Made by a program: the position numbers and the translations under genes
From: Chryseobacterium sp. LJ668
GTDB lineage: Bacteria; Bacteroidota; Bacteroidia; Flavobacteriales; Weeksellaceae
Direction: 5' to 3'
Assembly: GCF_019613955.1 (NCBI RefSeq)
Contig: NZ_CP080443.1
Span: 2,589,001 to 2,653,000, forward strand
Length of the DNA: 64,000 bases
Notes under the pieces: model-generated
The model's database searches: none
Told to the model about the DNA's origin: nothing
Seen by the model: the letters and a program-made list of their open reading frames with translations, nothing else
Part shown: one piece after another, positions 1-8,204 of the stretch
How the letters are laid out: every line of letters begins with the position of its first letter
Numbering within the stretch: position 1 is the stretch's first letter

Positions 1-582
1 TGGCAGCTGGTAAAAGGTGGAAGTATGTTTGCACTGGAAGATGGAAAAACCATTATGTTTATTACAAAAGGAAATGGCACACTTACGTTTTTGATAGGTT
101 TAAAAGTTTCGGAAAACTGGTTGGCTGAATCAGGAATTGATCTTGGAAATAAAGGTTCTGTTGCAGAATGGTTTAAAAGAGAATTTGCGGACTGGAGTAA
201 TAACTGGCAGGAATTATTTCAAAGTGATGCTGTAACGATGGCTCCAAGATTGTGGTATCATTTTCCTGCAGATCAACATTGGGAAGCTTTGCCTAACCTG
301 ACAATCATTGGTGACGCAGCGCATCGAATTCCGGCTTATGCCGGAGAAGGCGCCAATCAGGCTTTGGCAGATGCATTTGATCTTTACAAAGCTTTATGTT
401 GTCAGGAATCTGAGACGATGCAACATGCAATTGCTTCTTATGAAGAAAAAATGTTCAGACGTTCCGCAGCAGCTACTATCGAAAGTGTACGAAATACAGA
501 AAATTTTCATTCCGAAAATAATCTTCGGCATCTGATGGATTTATTTGGAAATAGTATTTCAGCTGAAAATAGAGATCAATAA
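1..582 (+). CDS. FAD-dependent monooxygenase, TetX-like (C-terminal part)
   Basis: The reading frame is open from base 1, so the gene begins left of the window and only the last ~193 residues are present. The motif GDAAHRIPAYAGEGANQAL (bases ~310-366) is the GD...P..G.G.N flavin-binding motif of class A flavoprotein monooxygenases, and the rest resembles the C-terminal half of the Tet(X)/PHBH family. Such enzymes use NAD(P)H and FAD to hydroxylate small aromatic or polyketide-like compounds in the cytoplasm; the substrate cannot be read from this part. It is followed 22 bases later by a Gfo/Idh/MocA dehydrogenase on the same strand, so the two may be co-transcribed. The FAD-binding GxGxxG segment lies outside the window. 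Confidence 0.85.
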   Translation, partial: WQLVKGGSMFALEDGKTIMFITKGNGTLTFLIGLKVSENWLAESGIDLGNKGSVAEWFKREFADWSNNWQELFQSDAVTMAPRLWYHFPADQHWEALPNLTIIGDAAHRIPAYAGEGANQALADAFDLYKALCCQESETMQHAIASYEEKMFRRSAAATIESVRNTENFHSENNLRHLMDLFGNSISAENRDQ

Positions 583-604
583 ATATTAATTTTAATCAAT
601 AAAA

Positions 605-1684
605 ATGAAAAAACCAATAAGAATAGGCTTCATAGGCCTTAATCCTAATGCGCAATGGGCTTCGAAAGCGCACATACCAGCATTGAAATTATTAAAAGAT
701 GATTTTGCAGTTACAGGTGTTGCTAATACTTCATACGAAAGCGCGCAAACATCAGCACAAACATTCGGGATTCCTTTTGCATTTGAAAATGCTGAAGCAC
801 TCATTGCTTCAGAACATATTGATCTTGTTGTGATTACCGTGAAAGTTCCGTATCACTTTAAATTAGTAAAAGCTGCTCTGCAAGCAGGAAAGCACGTCTA
901 TTGCGAACATCCTCTGGGTAATGGTCTTGCAGAAACTGTTGAGCTTGCAGAATTGGCAGCCAGCAAAAATGTGGTTGCAGTGACCGGTTTGCAGATGACG
1001 GTTTCGCCTGAAGTCCGATATATGAAGCAATTAATTAATGATGGGTATCTGGGCGATGTTTTATCAACAACTTTGATCGGATCCGGTGGAAACTGGCGTG
1101 ATGAAACGGTGTCGGCAAATTATTATCTATATGACAAAGAAAATGGTGCAACAATGCTTACGATTCCGCTGGGACATACTTTGGCAGGACTCACAAAAGT
1201 GTTAGGAGACGTCGATGATTTTTCATCTTATTTTATCAATCATTTTAAAACAGTGATTCTGAAAGATAACGGAGAAATAAAGCCAAAAACTGCAGACGAT
1301 CAGATCATGATGGCTGGAACTCTGAAAAGTGGTGCGGCAATTTCAGTACATTACCGAGCCGGAATGTCGAGAGGAACCAATTTGCTATGGGAGATTAATG
1401 GGACAAAGGGTGATTTGCAGATCACTGGTGGAATAGGTCACGGACAACTAACACTATTAACACTTAAAGGGGCAAATGGTTTGGAAAAAGAACTTCGGAT
1501 ATTGACTCCGCCGGAAGAATTATACGCTGGTTTGCCGGCAGATTCTGTGGTTGGAAATGTTGCCAGAATATATGCCCAAATTGCTTCTGATATTCAAAAT
1601 AATACCAGAAATGCTCCTTCATTTGATGATGGCGTAAAGCTTTATAAACTGATCGATGCTATTGAAAAGTCAGCTGAGAGGTAA
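605..1684 (+). CDS. Gfo/Idh/MocA family oxidoreductase
   Basis: A 359-residue protein, normal length for the family. The N-terminus (RIGFIGLNPNAQWASKAHIP) is a Rossmann NAD(P) site with a loosened glycine motif, as in Gal80-like members. The middle has the family's conserved CEHPLGNGLAE segment (~residues 100-110), equivalent to the EKP motif but with H in place of K. These proteins are cytoplasmic NAD(P)-dependent dehydrogenases of sugars or related alcohols, and some Gal80-like members are non-catalytic. The altered motif leaves both options open. It lies directly behind the TetX-like monooxygenase, and a hairpin terminator follows about 100 bases downstream. Confidence 0.85.
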   Translation: MKKPIRIGFIGLNPNAQWASKAHIPALKLLKDDFAVTGVANTSYESAQTSAQTFGIPFAFENAEALIASEHIDLVVITVKVPYHFKLVKAALQAGKHVYCEHPLGNGLAETVELAELAASKNVVAVTGLQMTVSPEVRYMKQLINDGYLGDVLSTTLIGSGGNWRDETVSANYYLYDKENGATMLTIPLGHTLAGLTKVLGDVDDFSSYFINHFKTVILKDNGEIKPKTADDQIMMAGTLKSGAAISVHYRAGMSRGTNLLWEINGTKGDLQITGGIGHGQLTLLTLKGANGLEKELRILTPPEELYAGLPADSVVGNVARIYAQIASDIQNNTRNAPSFDDGVKLYKLIDAIEKSAER

Positions 1685-1786
1685 TTGGTTAGCAGTAAGA
1701 AATTTATATCAGTTAATACCTCTGATGATGCTGTCATAGATAACAATTTTATTACAGATTAGAATAATATTATTTCACAGATATTT

Positions 1787-1819
1787 AAAAGAGAGTAACC
1801 ATCATAGTTACCCTCTTTT
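1787..1819. terminator. Bidirectional hairpin terminator
   Basis: Inverted repeat AAAAGAG-a-GTAAC / GTTAC-c-CTCTTTT with a 7-base loop and an A-run before and T-run after the stem. It lies between the convergent MocA dehydrogenase and NAD(P)H oxidoreductase genes and would work in both directions. Confidence 0.7.
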
Positions 1820-1835
1820 AATTTTTAAAGCATAT

Positions 1836-2477
1836 TTATTCTGCAAAAATATGATTCAATCTGTGGCTCCATTTTTCCAAAATCATTTTTCGTTCCTCAT
1901 CTGTAATGCGTTCAATGGAAAAGTTTATTTCGGGAGACAATACAGTAAGACCTGCAAATTCAAGAATGCCAGTTTCAATAGGATGTAAAACTTGGTCAGC
2001 GCTTCCATATTTTGTGGTTACGTAATTCTTTTCAGGACCACCTGTCGTTAAAGATAACAAGGCTTTTTTACCTTTGAGCATTCCTGTATCATAAATCCGT
2101 CCGTTGTCATAAAATCTTCCCATCGTAAAAACCTTGTCCACCCAACCTTTCAATATGGCTGGCACAGAAAACCACCAGAGTGGAAACTGCCAGATCATTA
2201 AGTCGCACCACTCTACCTTATCTTGTTCTGCAAGTATGTCATCTGCAAAACCATTGTTTTCGTTAGCGAAATGTTCTTCAGCTTGCTGGTTGAAATAGGC
2301 ATCGTTTTTCATAGTTGTGAAATTATTTCTGTCAGAAACGGGATTAAAATTCATGCGGTACAGGTCCGATGTTTTTACTTCATGACCATTTTCTTCCAAT
2401 GTTTTTATGGCTGAATGATACATTGCGGCGTTAAAACTTTTGGGTTCCGGATGTGCCAATATGATTAGAATTTTCAT
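1836..2477 (-). CDS. NAD(P)H-dependent oxidoreductase (flavodoxin-like fold)
   Basis: A 213-residue protein of the Flavodoxin_2 / MdaB-KefF-NQO1 family. The start MKILIILAHPEPKSFNAAMY is the family's P-loop-like FMN/FAD phosphate-binding segment. WQFPLWWFSVPAILKGWVDK (~residues 96-115) is its signature for the flavin-adjacent loop and dimer interface. Members reduce quinones or other electrophiles with NAD(P)H in the cytosol. It is transcribed divergently from an HxlR regulator, a frequent arrangement in which HxlR represses the reductase and responds to reactive electrophiles. The two promoters overlap around a small palindrome. Confidence 0.9.
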   Translation of the reverse strand: MKILIILAHPEPKSFNAAMYHSAIKTLEENGHEVKTSDLYRMNFNPVSDRNNFTTMKNDAYFNQQAEEHFANENNGFADDILAEQDKVEWCDLMIWQFPLWWFSVPAILKGWVDKVFTMGRFYDNGRIYDTGMLKGKKALLSLTTGGPEKNYVTTKYGSADQVLHPIETGILEFAGLTVLSPEINFSIERITDEERKMILEKWSHRLNHIFAE

Positions 2478-2527
2478 TGTCTTTATTTTTATTGAATTAT
2501 ACTTAATTTATACTATCATAATTAGAG

Positions 2528-2561
2528 TTGCAAAACTAATTTTAGTAATTTATATTTGCAA
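2528..2561. promoter_or_regulatory. Overlapping divergent promoters with a palindrome between the -7 boxes
   Basis: Plus strand: TTG (2528-2530), 20 bases, then TATATTTG (2551-2558), reading toward the HxlR gene. Minus strand: TTG (2561-2559), 20 bases, then TAGTTTTG (2538-2531), reading toward the oxidoreductase. Both -7 boxes fit the Bacteroidetes TAnnTTTG pattern. The inverted repeat ACTAA-TT-TTAGT (2535-2546) sits between them and overlaps the minus-strand box, so a dimer bound there would block both promoters. That this is the HxlR operator is an inference from position. Confidence 0.6.
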
Positions 2562-2596
2562 TAACTATCCAAACCGATAGGTCAAAAAAAAGAGAT

Positions 2597-2977
2597 ATGA
2601 AAACAGAATGCAATGGCGATTATGTGAAACTGAAAGGCAAAACTTATCCTTGTACGGTAAGTCTTACAATGGATTTGATAGGCGGAAAATGGAAAGCAGT
2701 CATTCTTTATCACCTGAAAGATGAACCGAAAAGATACAGCGAACTGCGCAAAGAAATACCGTCCGTTACAGAAATGACATTAAGTCTGCAGTTAAAGCAA
2801 TTGGAGAAAGACGGACTGATATCACGAAAATTATACGGTAAAAAACCACCTATTAAAGTAGTGTACAGTTTAACTGATTTAGGAAACAGTTTTGTTCCCC
2901 TTTTGGAAGCAATTACCGAATGGGGAAATCAGGTCATACTTGAAAAGGGAGAGTTTTTGATCAGCGAGGGTGAATAA
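2597..2977 (+). CDS. HxlR family transcriptional regulator
   Basis: A 126-residue winged-helix protein with the HxlR signature: CTVSLTMDLIGGKWKAVILY (~residues 18-37), the RYSELRKEIPSVTEMTLSLQ recognition region, and the LEKDGLISRKLY wing. The early cysteines (C5 and C18, just before the helix-turn-helix) are a typical sensing position in HypR/QorR-type members that detect quinones or aldehydes. It is divergent from a flavodoxin-fold oxidoreductase, which supports a role as its electrophile-responsive repressor. Redox sensing is an inference. Confidence 0.92.
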   Translation: MKTECNGDYVKLKGKTYPCTVSLTMDLIGGKWKAVILYHLKDEPKRYSELRKEIPSVTEMTLSLQLKQLEKDGLISRKLYGKKPPIKVVYSLTDLGNSFVPLLEAITEWGNQVILEKGEFLISEGE

Positions 2978-3225
2978 ATTTGTTTTCACTAAGATGTACT
3001 GACAGGTAAAGATATCTAATAAAAATTTCTACTTTATCCCAATCGAATCATAGCTTGTATTTTTTCAATTTGTTTTAAATGTCTTATAGTACGATTGATA
3101 TGAACATAAAAATATTTCTTAATTTTAATTTATTTTTAACTTGAAAGTGGAGTATGAATTTTGACTTTATTTAGAATCACAGTTATTACTGCTTATTTCA
3201 GATTGACAAACATACAAATGGTGTT

Positions 3226-4299
3226 TTAACTCAATATCTCAGAAGCATCTCTGATCATTGATTCCATTAATATTGATGCTTTCTTATGTTTTAAAATTGG
3301 TGCGATCTGTCCTGACCAGAAGAAAACCAATTCGTGTTTCTTTTGTTCCAGCGCTGCTTTTCTCATGGATGAAATGAAGGTTGTCTGCAAAGGAAACGGC
3401 AAAGTTTGATCTGTTGCGGTTAAGAGTTTTCTTGTGATTTCTGTCGTAATTCCACGTCCTAATCTTCCGGTGTACGCTTTGGAAAGAGTAGTGGATTTTG
3501 CTGCGTCTGAAAACAAAAATTCTTTATGAATCGGTAATGCTCCGGATTCTTCTGTAGCTAAAAATGCAGTTCCGATTTGTGCGGCTTCTGCTCCTAAAGT
3601 CATTGCTGCAGCGATTCCGCGACCGTTGGCAATTCCTCCTGCGGCTACGATTGGAGTTTTCACTTTATCTTTAACCAATTGAATCAAAGCAAAAGTTCCC
3701 GTCGTTGAAAGCTCGGCTTTATCCAAAAATGAAGGTCTGTGACCGCCACTTTCAAACCCTGATGCGACAATCACGTCAACATCGATGTTTTCCAAAGCGA
3801 TGGCTTCGTCTACCGTTGTGGCATTTCCGGCAACGATGGTTCCCTGATTTTTAAGTCTTTCAATGATATCCTGATCCAAAAGCCCGAACATAAAGCTGAA
3901 AACTTTAGGTTTAATATCAAAAACAACCTGCAGCTGATTCTGAAATCTCGACTCAAAAGAAGGTGGAAGCGCAGGAACCTCAATATTTAAGCTGTCATAA
4001 TAAGGTTTGAAAATTTCAACCGCCTTTTTATATTGATTTTCAGTGTGTTCCTGATCAATAATATCATGGTCGTTTACCCAAAGATTGAGATTGTAAGGCT
4101 TGTCTGTCTTTAATTTTATCTGTTTATCAATTTCATAAATTTCATCGGGAGACGATGTATAAGCTCCGAAACCGCCCAATCCACCGAGATTACTGACTGT
4201 AGAAGTCAATTCAACCGTTGATAATCCGCCACCAAAAGGTCCCTGAAAAATTGGATATTCTATTCCCAATAAATCTGTTATTCTGTTTTTATTCCACAT
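3226..4299 (-). CDS. Nitronate monooxygenase family protein
   Basis: A 357-residue FMN-binding TIM-barrel protein. The N-terminus (GIEYPIFQGPFGGGLST) matches the 2-nitropropane dioxygenase family. ASGFESGGHRPSF carries the GxExGGH motif, with the histidine that acts in nitronate oxidation in class I enzymes. AAGGIANGRGIAAAMTLGA is the FMN phosphate-binding loop. Expected activity is oxidative denitrification of alkyl nitronates such as propionate 3-nitronate, a detoxification. It is the last gene of a minus-strand run starting with YceI (6308), with 31 bases to the gene before it. Confidence 0.88.
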   Translation of the reverse strand: MWNKNRITDLLGIEYPIFQGPFGGGLSTVELTSTVSNLGGLGGFGAYTSSPDEIYEIDKQIKLKTDKPYNLNLWVNDHDIIDQEHTENQYKKAVEIFKPYYDSLNIEVPALPPSFESRFQNQLQVVFDIKPKVFSFMFGLLDQDIIERLKNQGTIVAGNATTVDEAIALENIDVDVIVASGFESGGHRPSFLDKAELSTTGTFALIQLVKDKVKTPIVAAGGIANGRGIAAAMTLGAEAAQIGTAFLATEESGALPIHKEFLFSDAAKSTTLSKAYTGRLGRGITTEITRKLLTATDQTLPFPLQTTFISSMRKAALEQKKHELVFFWSGQIAPILKHKKASILMESMIRDASEILS

Positions 4300-4330
4300 G
4301 ATTTTGATGATTTTGATTTAAAATTTAAAA

Positions 4331-4783
4331 TTAAAGTTCTACATCAGTTAATGTTTTATTGACGATGAGCCATTTACCATCAATTTTATGGAAAGTTATA
4401 AAATTATAGTAATTAAAATCATACATTTTTACATTTAATTTTGCTGTGGCAATCGTGTTTATCACGTCGATAGAGATGATTGTCGGCTTAAAATCTTTAC
4501 CCGATTTTTGAGGACTTACTCTGCTTCCGACACCTTCAATATATTGTGTGGCGGTTTTGTAGTAAGGAACTCCTTTTATATCTCCGAAAAGAAGAGCATC
4601 TTTATGAAAAACCTGTGTCAAAAGCTCGGTATTTCCTTCATAGATTCCTTTAAAATAATAGTGCTCGATGGCATTTCTTATTTCTGTTTCTTGTACTGTG
4701 TCTGTTTTCATGACTTTGATTTTTTGAGCAAAGCTGCTTACCGGAAAGATAAACAGCCATGCAAATAATAGTAGAACTTTCAT
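4331..4783 (-). CDS. Exported NTF2-like (lumazine-binding-like) protein
   Basis: A 150-residue protein with an N-terminal signal peptide (hydrophobic residues 3-16, cleavage likely after SSFAQ) and one NTF2-like cone domain of the Lumazine_bd_2/SnoaL-like type (EIRNAIEHYYFKGIYEGN..., ending FHKIDGKWLIVNKTL). Such domains bind small ligands or catalyse simple isomerisations, and no catalytic residues can be assigned. The signal peptide places it in the periplasm, unlike its cytosolic operon neighbours. The stop of the upstream SDR pseudogene and this start are 2 bases apart, so translation is probably coupled. Confidence 0.8.
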   Translation of the reverse strand: MKVLLLFAWLFIFPVSSFAQKIKVMKTDTVQETEIRNAIEHYYFKGIYEGNTELLTQVFHKDALLFGDIKGVPYYKTATQYIEGVGSRVSPQKSGKDFKPTIISIDVINTIATAKLNVKMYDFNYYNFITFHKIDGKWLIVNKTLTDVEL

Positions 4784-4785
4784 TT

Positions 4786-5516
4786 TTACAATTGATGACC
4801 AGCACCCATTCCTCCATCTACATTAATGATGGCGCCTGAGATGAATGTATTTTTAGCAATCGCATGAACCATTTGAGCGATCTCTTCCGGTTCTCCGATG
4901 CGGTTGATCAAATGAATTCCCGCATTGTTGTCGATAGTTTCATCGTGCATCGGCGTTCTGATGAGTCCTGGTGCAACGACATTTACCCTGATATTATCTT
5001 TTCCAAACTCTGCTGCCAGTTGCAATGTCAAAGCGTGAATTGCTCCTTTGCTCGAAATTGGTGCGGTTGACGGAGATTGTGCAATCGCATGATAAACCAA
5101 TGGTGTACCGATATTGATAATAGCTCCATCTTTTTGTTTCTGCATTTGAGGCATTACGGATTGTGTTGTGAAGAATGTTCCTTTTAAATTGGTATTTAAA
5201 AATTTGTCTAAATGATCTTCCGTAACTTCTAAAAACGGTTTGTTCTCATAAATTCCTGCATTATTGACCAATACATCAATCGAGCCGAATTTTTCAATCG
5301 CCGTTTTTGCCAGTTTTTCTCCAATGGTTTTATCGGCAACGCTTCCTGCAACCATTGCAAGGTTTTCGCCTGCTCCCAATTCGTTGTAAACTGTTGTAAT
5401 TTTGATTCTGTTTGTGAATTAATGACCACATTATCACCTCTGTCAAGAAAGTAACGGGCAATTTCCAAACCGATTCCTGATGATGCGCCTGTGACGATTA
5501 TTGTTTGTTTTTTCAT
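4786..5516 (-). pseudogene. SDR family oxidoreductase interrupted by a frameshift
   Basis: Two overlapping frames make one short-chain dehydrogenase. The first (5516 to ~5393) has the Rossmann start MKKQTIIVTGASSGIGLEIA. The second (from ~5393 to 4786) resumes with NELGAGENLAMVAGSV and continues through NNAG and the C-terminal IINVDGGMGAGHQL. Adding one base to the TTT at ~5392-5394 gives a continuous ~243-residue protein, so this is a single-base deletion (or a read error) in a short T run. Even when repaired, the active-site YxxxK has Pro in place of Tyr (APISSKGAIHAL), so it belongs to an atypical SDR branch whose chemistry cannot be assumed. It lies between the tautomerase and NTF2-like genes. 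Confidence 0.85.
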
Positions 5517-5523
5517 GTCTGAT

Positions 5524-5742
5524 TTACTTTTTTTCAGTTGAAAATCCTTGTTCTTTCAGGACGGTAACCTGTTCTCCGGCGTATCCCCAGTTGTCGTCTT
5601 CTATTTCATTGATCACGATGTGTGTCAAGTGTGGATCTTTATTCAAAACTGTTGTTACAGCTTTACTTATTTCTCTGATTAATTGTTGTTTTTTTTCGCG
5701 ATTAAGATCTTCGCGCAAAACATCTACTTTTATGAATGGCAT
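5524..5742 (-). CDS. 4-oxalocrotonate tautomerase family protein
   Basis: A 72-residue protein that begins MPFIKVDVLREDLNREKKQQ. After Met removal the N-terminal proline would be the catalytic base of the tautomerase superfamily. Length and the helix LIREISKAVTTVLNK fit a 4-OT monomer, which normally forms hexamers or dimers. It catalyses keto-enol or related tautomerisation in the cytosol; the substrate is unknown. It sits 7 bases before the SDR start, within the YceI-led operon. Confidence 0.85.
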   Translation of the reverse strand: MPFIKVDVLREDLNREKKQQLIREISKAVTTVLNKDPHLTHIVINEIEDDNWGYAGEQVTVLKEQGFSTEKK

Positions 5743-5765
5743 GATGTTAAATTTTAAGGTTAATT

Positions 5766-6308
5766 TTAATTTAGGTTAATTGCGTCTGCAACTAAGTGAA
5801 CATTCAAATCAAAATTGTTGAAGATCAAAGTATCTCCAAGATTGCTGAAGAAATTGGATGATCTGAATTTGATATTGAATTTTGTTCTGTCGATCACAAT
5901 TTTAGTGTCTAAAACTGCAGCGTTGTTTGTCTTCACGATCTGTAAAGTCGTTTCCAGTGAGTGTGTAATTCCTTTGATGGTAAGATTTCCTGTTACGTGG
6001 TAAAAATTGTTTTCACCCGGTTCTGCGTGTCTGATCTCGAAAACTGCATCAGGAAACTGATCTGAGTTAAAGAAATCATCAGAAGCCAAATGATTGGCGA
6101 ATTGTGCATTTGTTTCAGAATCATCGATGTCAAGAATTTTAATTGATCTTGTGTTGATGACAAATTTTCCTGAAGATAGAATGTTGTTTTCAAAAGTGAA
6201 GTTGCCTTCTTTTACTTCGATGGTTCCGTTGTGAGCTCCGGTTACTTTTCTTCCGGTCCATTCAACTAAACTGTTTTCGCTGTTTACTTTAAAATTTTTT
6301 GTATCCAT
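5766..6308 (-). CDS. YceI family protein (lipocalin-like)
   Basis: A 180-residue YceI domain protein starting FKVNSENSLVEWTGRKVTGA, with the typical GNLTIKGITHSLETTLQI segment (~residues 105-124). The YceI fold is a lipocalin-like barrel that binds long isoprenoids or fatty amides. No signal peptide is seen, so this member appears cytoplasmic, unlike E. coli YceI. It is the first gene of a minus-strand operon with tautomerase, SDR, NTF2-like and nitronate monooxygenase genes. A Crp/Fnr-type palindrome and a -7-like box lie just upstream. Confidence 0.88.
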   Translation of the reverse strand: MDTKNFKVNSENSLVEWTGRKVTGAHNGTIEVKEGNFTFENNILSSGKFVINTRSIKILDIDDSETNAQFANHLASDDFFNSDQFPDAVFEIRHAEPGENNFYHVTGNLTIKGITHSLETTLQIVKTNNAAVLDTKIVIDRTKFNIKFRSSNFFSNLGDTLIFNNFDLNVHLVADAINLN

Positions 6309-6330
6309 TGATTTGTTTTAAATGATGGTA

Positions 6331-6375
6331 CAAATGTCAGCCGATTGAAAGAAAAAGTTATGTGATGTAGATCAC
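6331..6375 (-). promoter_or_regulatory. Promoter of the YceI operon with a Crp/Fnr-type site
   Basis: On the minus strand a -7-like box GACATTTG (6338-6331, one mismatch to TAnnTTTG) lies about 23 bases before the YceI start. The palindrome GTGAT-GTAG-ATCAC (6362-6375) is centred about 43 bases before the predicted start of transcription, the usual position for a class II Crp/Fnr activator. A Crp/Fnr gene is immediately upstream, making it the obvious candidate regulator. The motif and spacing are seen; the regulation is inferred. Confidence 0.6.
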
Positions 6376-6415
6376 GAAATAGGGGAAATTTAAAAGTATG
6401 GTTGAAGTTGCAGAA

Positions 6416-6988
6416 CTAATCACGAAGTCTGCTTAAAGTCTCTCGCGTAACTCCCAAATACGCTGCAATCAGATGTTTAGGAACTAGATTGTACAATTGA
6501 GGGTATAATGCTAAAAGTTCTTCATACCTGAATTTTGCATCATTATTCATAAAGGAAAGAAGGCGTTTTTGAGCAGCAACATAGCCTTTATTCGTTCGCC
6601 ACCTGAAAAAATGCTCGACTTCATGAATTTCTTTGCAGATTTTTTCTCTATCCTCATTTGAAATTGATAAAATACTTGCATTAGCAACACAGTCAACGTT
6701 AATGGTTGCTCTGTTTTTGCTGTAAAGCGCGTCAAAATCTGTTACCCACCAATTCGGCATTGCAAACTGCAGGATAAACATTTTCATATTGTCATTAAGG
6801 TAAAATGCTTTCAGACAACCATCAACAACGAAATACTCTTGATCAACAAAATCTCCTTCTGATATCAGGCTTCGTCCCTTCTTTAATTTGATTATATTAA
6901 AATGAGAAAAGACATATTCAAACTGCTCATTAGTAAGAGAAGCATATTTTAAGATGTGTTCTTTTAATATTTCTTTGGCATCAACCAT
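6416..6988 (-). CDS. Crp/Fnr family transcriptional regulator
   Basis: A 190-residue protein with an N-terminal cyclic-nucleotide-binding-like barrel (FNIIKLKKGRSLISEGDFVD...YFVVDGCLKAF, ~residues 30-65) and a C-terminal HTH (PKHLIAAYLGVTRETLSRLR, ending at the C-terminus). No cysteine cluster for an Fe-S centre is present, so it is not a classical oxygen-sensing Fnr. It belongs to the common Bacteroidetes Crp-like group with unknown effector. It lies directly upstream of the YceI operon, with the Fnr-like palindrome in the 107-base gap. Confidence 0.9.
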   Translation of the reverse strand: MVDAKEILKEHILKYASLTNEQFEYVFSHFNIIKLKKGRSLISEGDFVDQEYFVVDGCLKAFYLNDNMKMFILQFAMPNWWVTDFDALYSKNRATINVDCVANASILSISNEDREKICKEIHEVEHFFRWRTNKGYVAAQKRLLSFMNNDAKFRYEELLALYPQLYNLVPKHLIAAYLGVTRETLSRLRD

Positions 6989-7384
6989 AATGATAATTAA
7001 TAGTCAAAATTAGGTTTTTTGTAAAAGTTATTTTCATAATATTTTTGAAATTTCGCCAAATTAAATTAAGATTTTAAGAACTTACAATCACGATCAGAAA
7101 GAACCTTTTCGCAACTGTATTATTACCGTACATTTTATTCCCAAACCCTTGACATCGATGACCTTCTCTTTCGAATTGATGAAACTTTAATGTAGTATTA
7201 ATTTTCATTATTTTATAAAACGGTACAAAAGTTCTGTTATCCTTCTCTCAAAAATCGTGTCTATATAATTTTATGGAGTTTATCGTAATGTGAAAATGAA
7301 AATTTTTCTTGAACTTCAGTAGGATGATTCCACATTTAAATTATAAATAAATGAAATATAGTAGGATATGTCACTTATTTAGCA

Positions 7385-7392
7385 TACATTTG
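7385..7392 (+). promoter_or_regulatory. Possible distal promoter (-7 box) of the cold-shock gene
   Basis: TACATTTG fits TAnnTTTG exactly. It would start a transcript with a ~240-base untranslated leader before the cold-shock gene at 7639. Long leaders are common for csp genes, where they act as temperature-sensitive RNA structures. The 650-base gap 6989-7638 otherwise shows no gene. I could not place a convincing -33 element. Confidence 0.4.
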
Positions 7393-7567
7393 CAGAATAA
7401 TAAGGCAACTGGATAATCTGAATTAGAATTAAATTAATTCTCAGAGATCAAAAACAGCCGCTCAATTTTGTCATTAATATTTTAGGTGTTCTACCTTTTA
7501 AGAAGTTCGATTTTCACTCTTAAATTCTATTCATCCATTTTTTTTCTCTCAAAAATTTATTATCGTC

Positions 7568-7581
7568 TTGGTTTAGATCAA
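7568..7581. promoter_or_regulatory. Fnr-like half-conserved palindrome upstream of the cold-shock gene
   Basis: TTGGT-TTAG-ATCAA differs by one base from a perfect TTGAT-N4-ATCAA site and shares the TTAGATCA core with the sites at 6362 and 16378. It lies 58 bases before the cold-shock start. Whether it is used is unknown. Confidence 0.3.
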
Positions 7582-7638
7582 GGACTGGGATAATTGATCC
7601 TATAAAATAGAATACAATAATTTTTAATACATAATACA

Positions 7639-7830
7639 ATGCAACAAGGAACAGTAAAATTCTTTAACGAAACTAAAGGATTTGGTTTTATCACTCCATC
7701 AACTGGTGGACAAGACGTTTTCGTACACACTTCAGGTTTAGTAGATAATATTCGTGAAAATGATGTCGTAACATTCGATACACAAAATGGAAACAAAGGT
7801 GTTAATGCAGTTAACGTTAAAATAGCGTAA
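7639..7830 (+). CDS. Cold-shock protein, CspA family
   Basis: A 63-residue single OB-fold protein. RNP1-like KGFGFITPS (~residues 13-21) and RNP2-like DVFVHTS (~residues 26-32) are both intact. Such proteins bind single-stranded RNA and DNA as RNA chaperones. It is monocistronic, with a long leader region upstream and a strong hairpin terminator 31 bases after the stop. Confidence 0.95.
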   Translation: MQQGTVKFFNETKGFGFITPSTGGQDVFVHTSGLVDNIRENDVVTFDTQNGNKGVNAVNVKIA

Positions 7831-7860
7831 CTTCATTTAGTCAACACATATGATATAGGA

Positions 7861-7892
7861 AGAGCAGGTAATTTATTATCTGCTCTTTTTTT
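7861..7892 (+). terminator. Rho-independent terminator of the cold-shock gene
   Basis: Perfect 7-base stem AGAGCAG / CTGCTCT with a 12-base AT-rich loop, followed by a run of seven T. Confidence 0.85.
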
Positions 7893-8204
7893 ATTTATAT
7901 CTCAACAAGTTCTAGGGCTGATTAATATTTGGATCTTATTTCTGCTTATTCAGTGGCAAATTTTCCTTTTTGAACATATCTTAGATGTGTTTTCTTCAGC
8001 ATCTTCAATTATTCCTGAGTTATTAGAGAAATCACTAGATAAAATTTCTTTGAAACTCTAGAATTTTTCCAGTAAAAACCTAATCAAACGCTCCGCTTTT
8101 GGCAAATGGAAACTCTTTATTATCAAAAGTATCCACTAGAAGTTGTTTAGTCTACAATAATCTGCCCTCAATTTTTTCAAATGTTTCAGATAATTTTAGC
8201 TCTG
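7893..8204. other. Intergenic stretch with a possible decayed coding remnant
   Basis: No intact gene is present. On the minus strand one frame around 8020-8150 reads protein-like text (TKQLLVDTFDNKEFPFAK, later VFTGKILEFQRNF) broken by stops about every 20-35 codons. This may be the remains of a lost gene, but I cannot name a family. Confidence 0.25.

Noticed and set aside
592..804. Antisense frame over the MocA dehydrogenase, and similar frames opposite dnaE, dinB, SusC, GH3 and others
   Set aside because: They lie entirely inside well-supported genes on the other strand and show no family features.
8020..8150. Protein-like minus-strand text (DTFDNKEFPFAK) as a transposase remnant
   Set aside because: Stops every 20-35 codons and no recognisable family; kept only as a low-confidence note.
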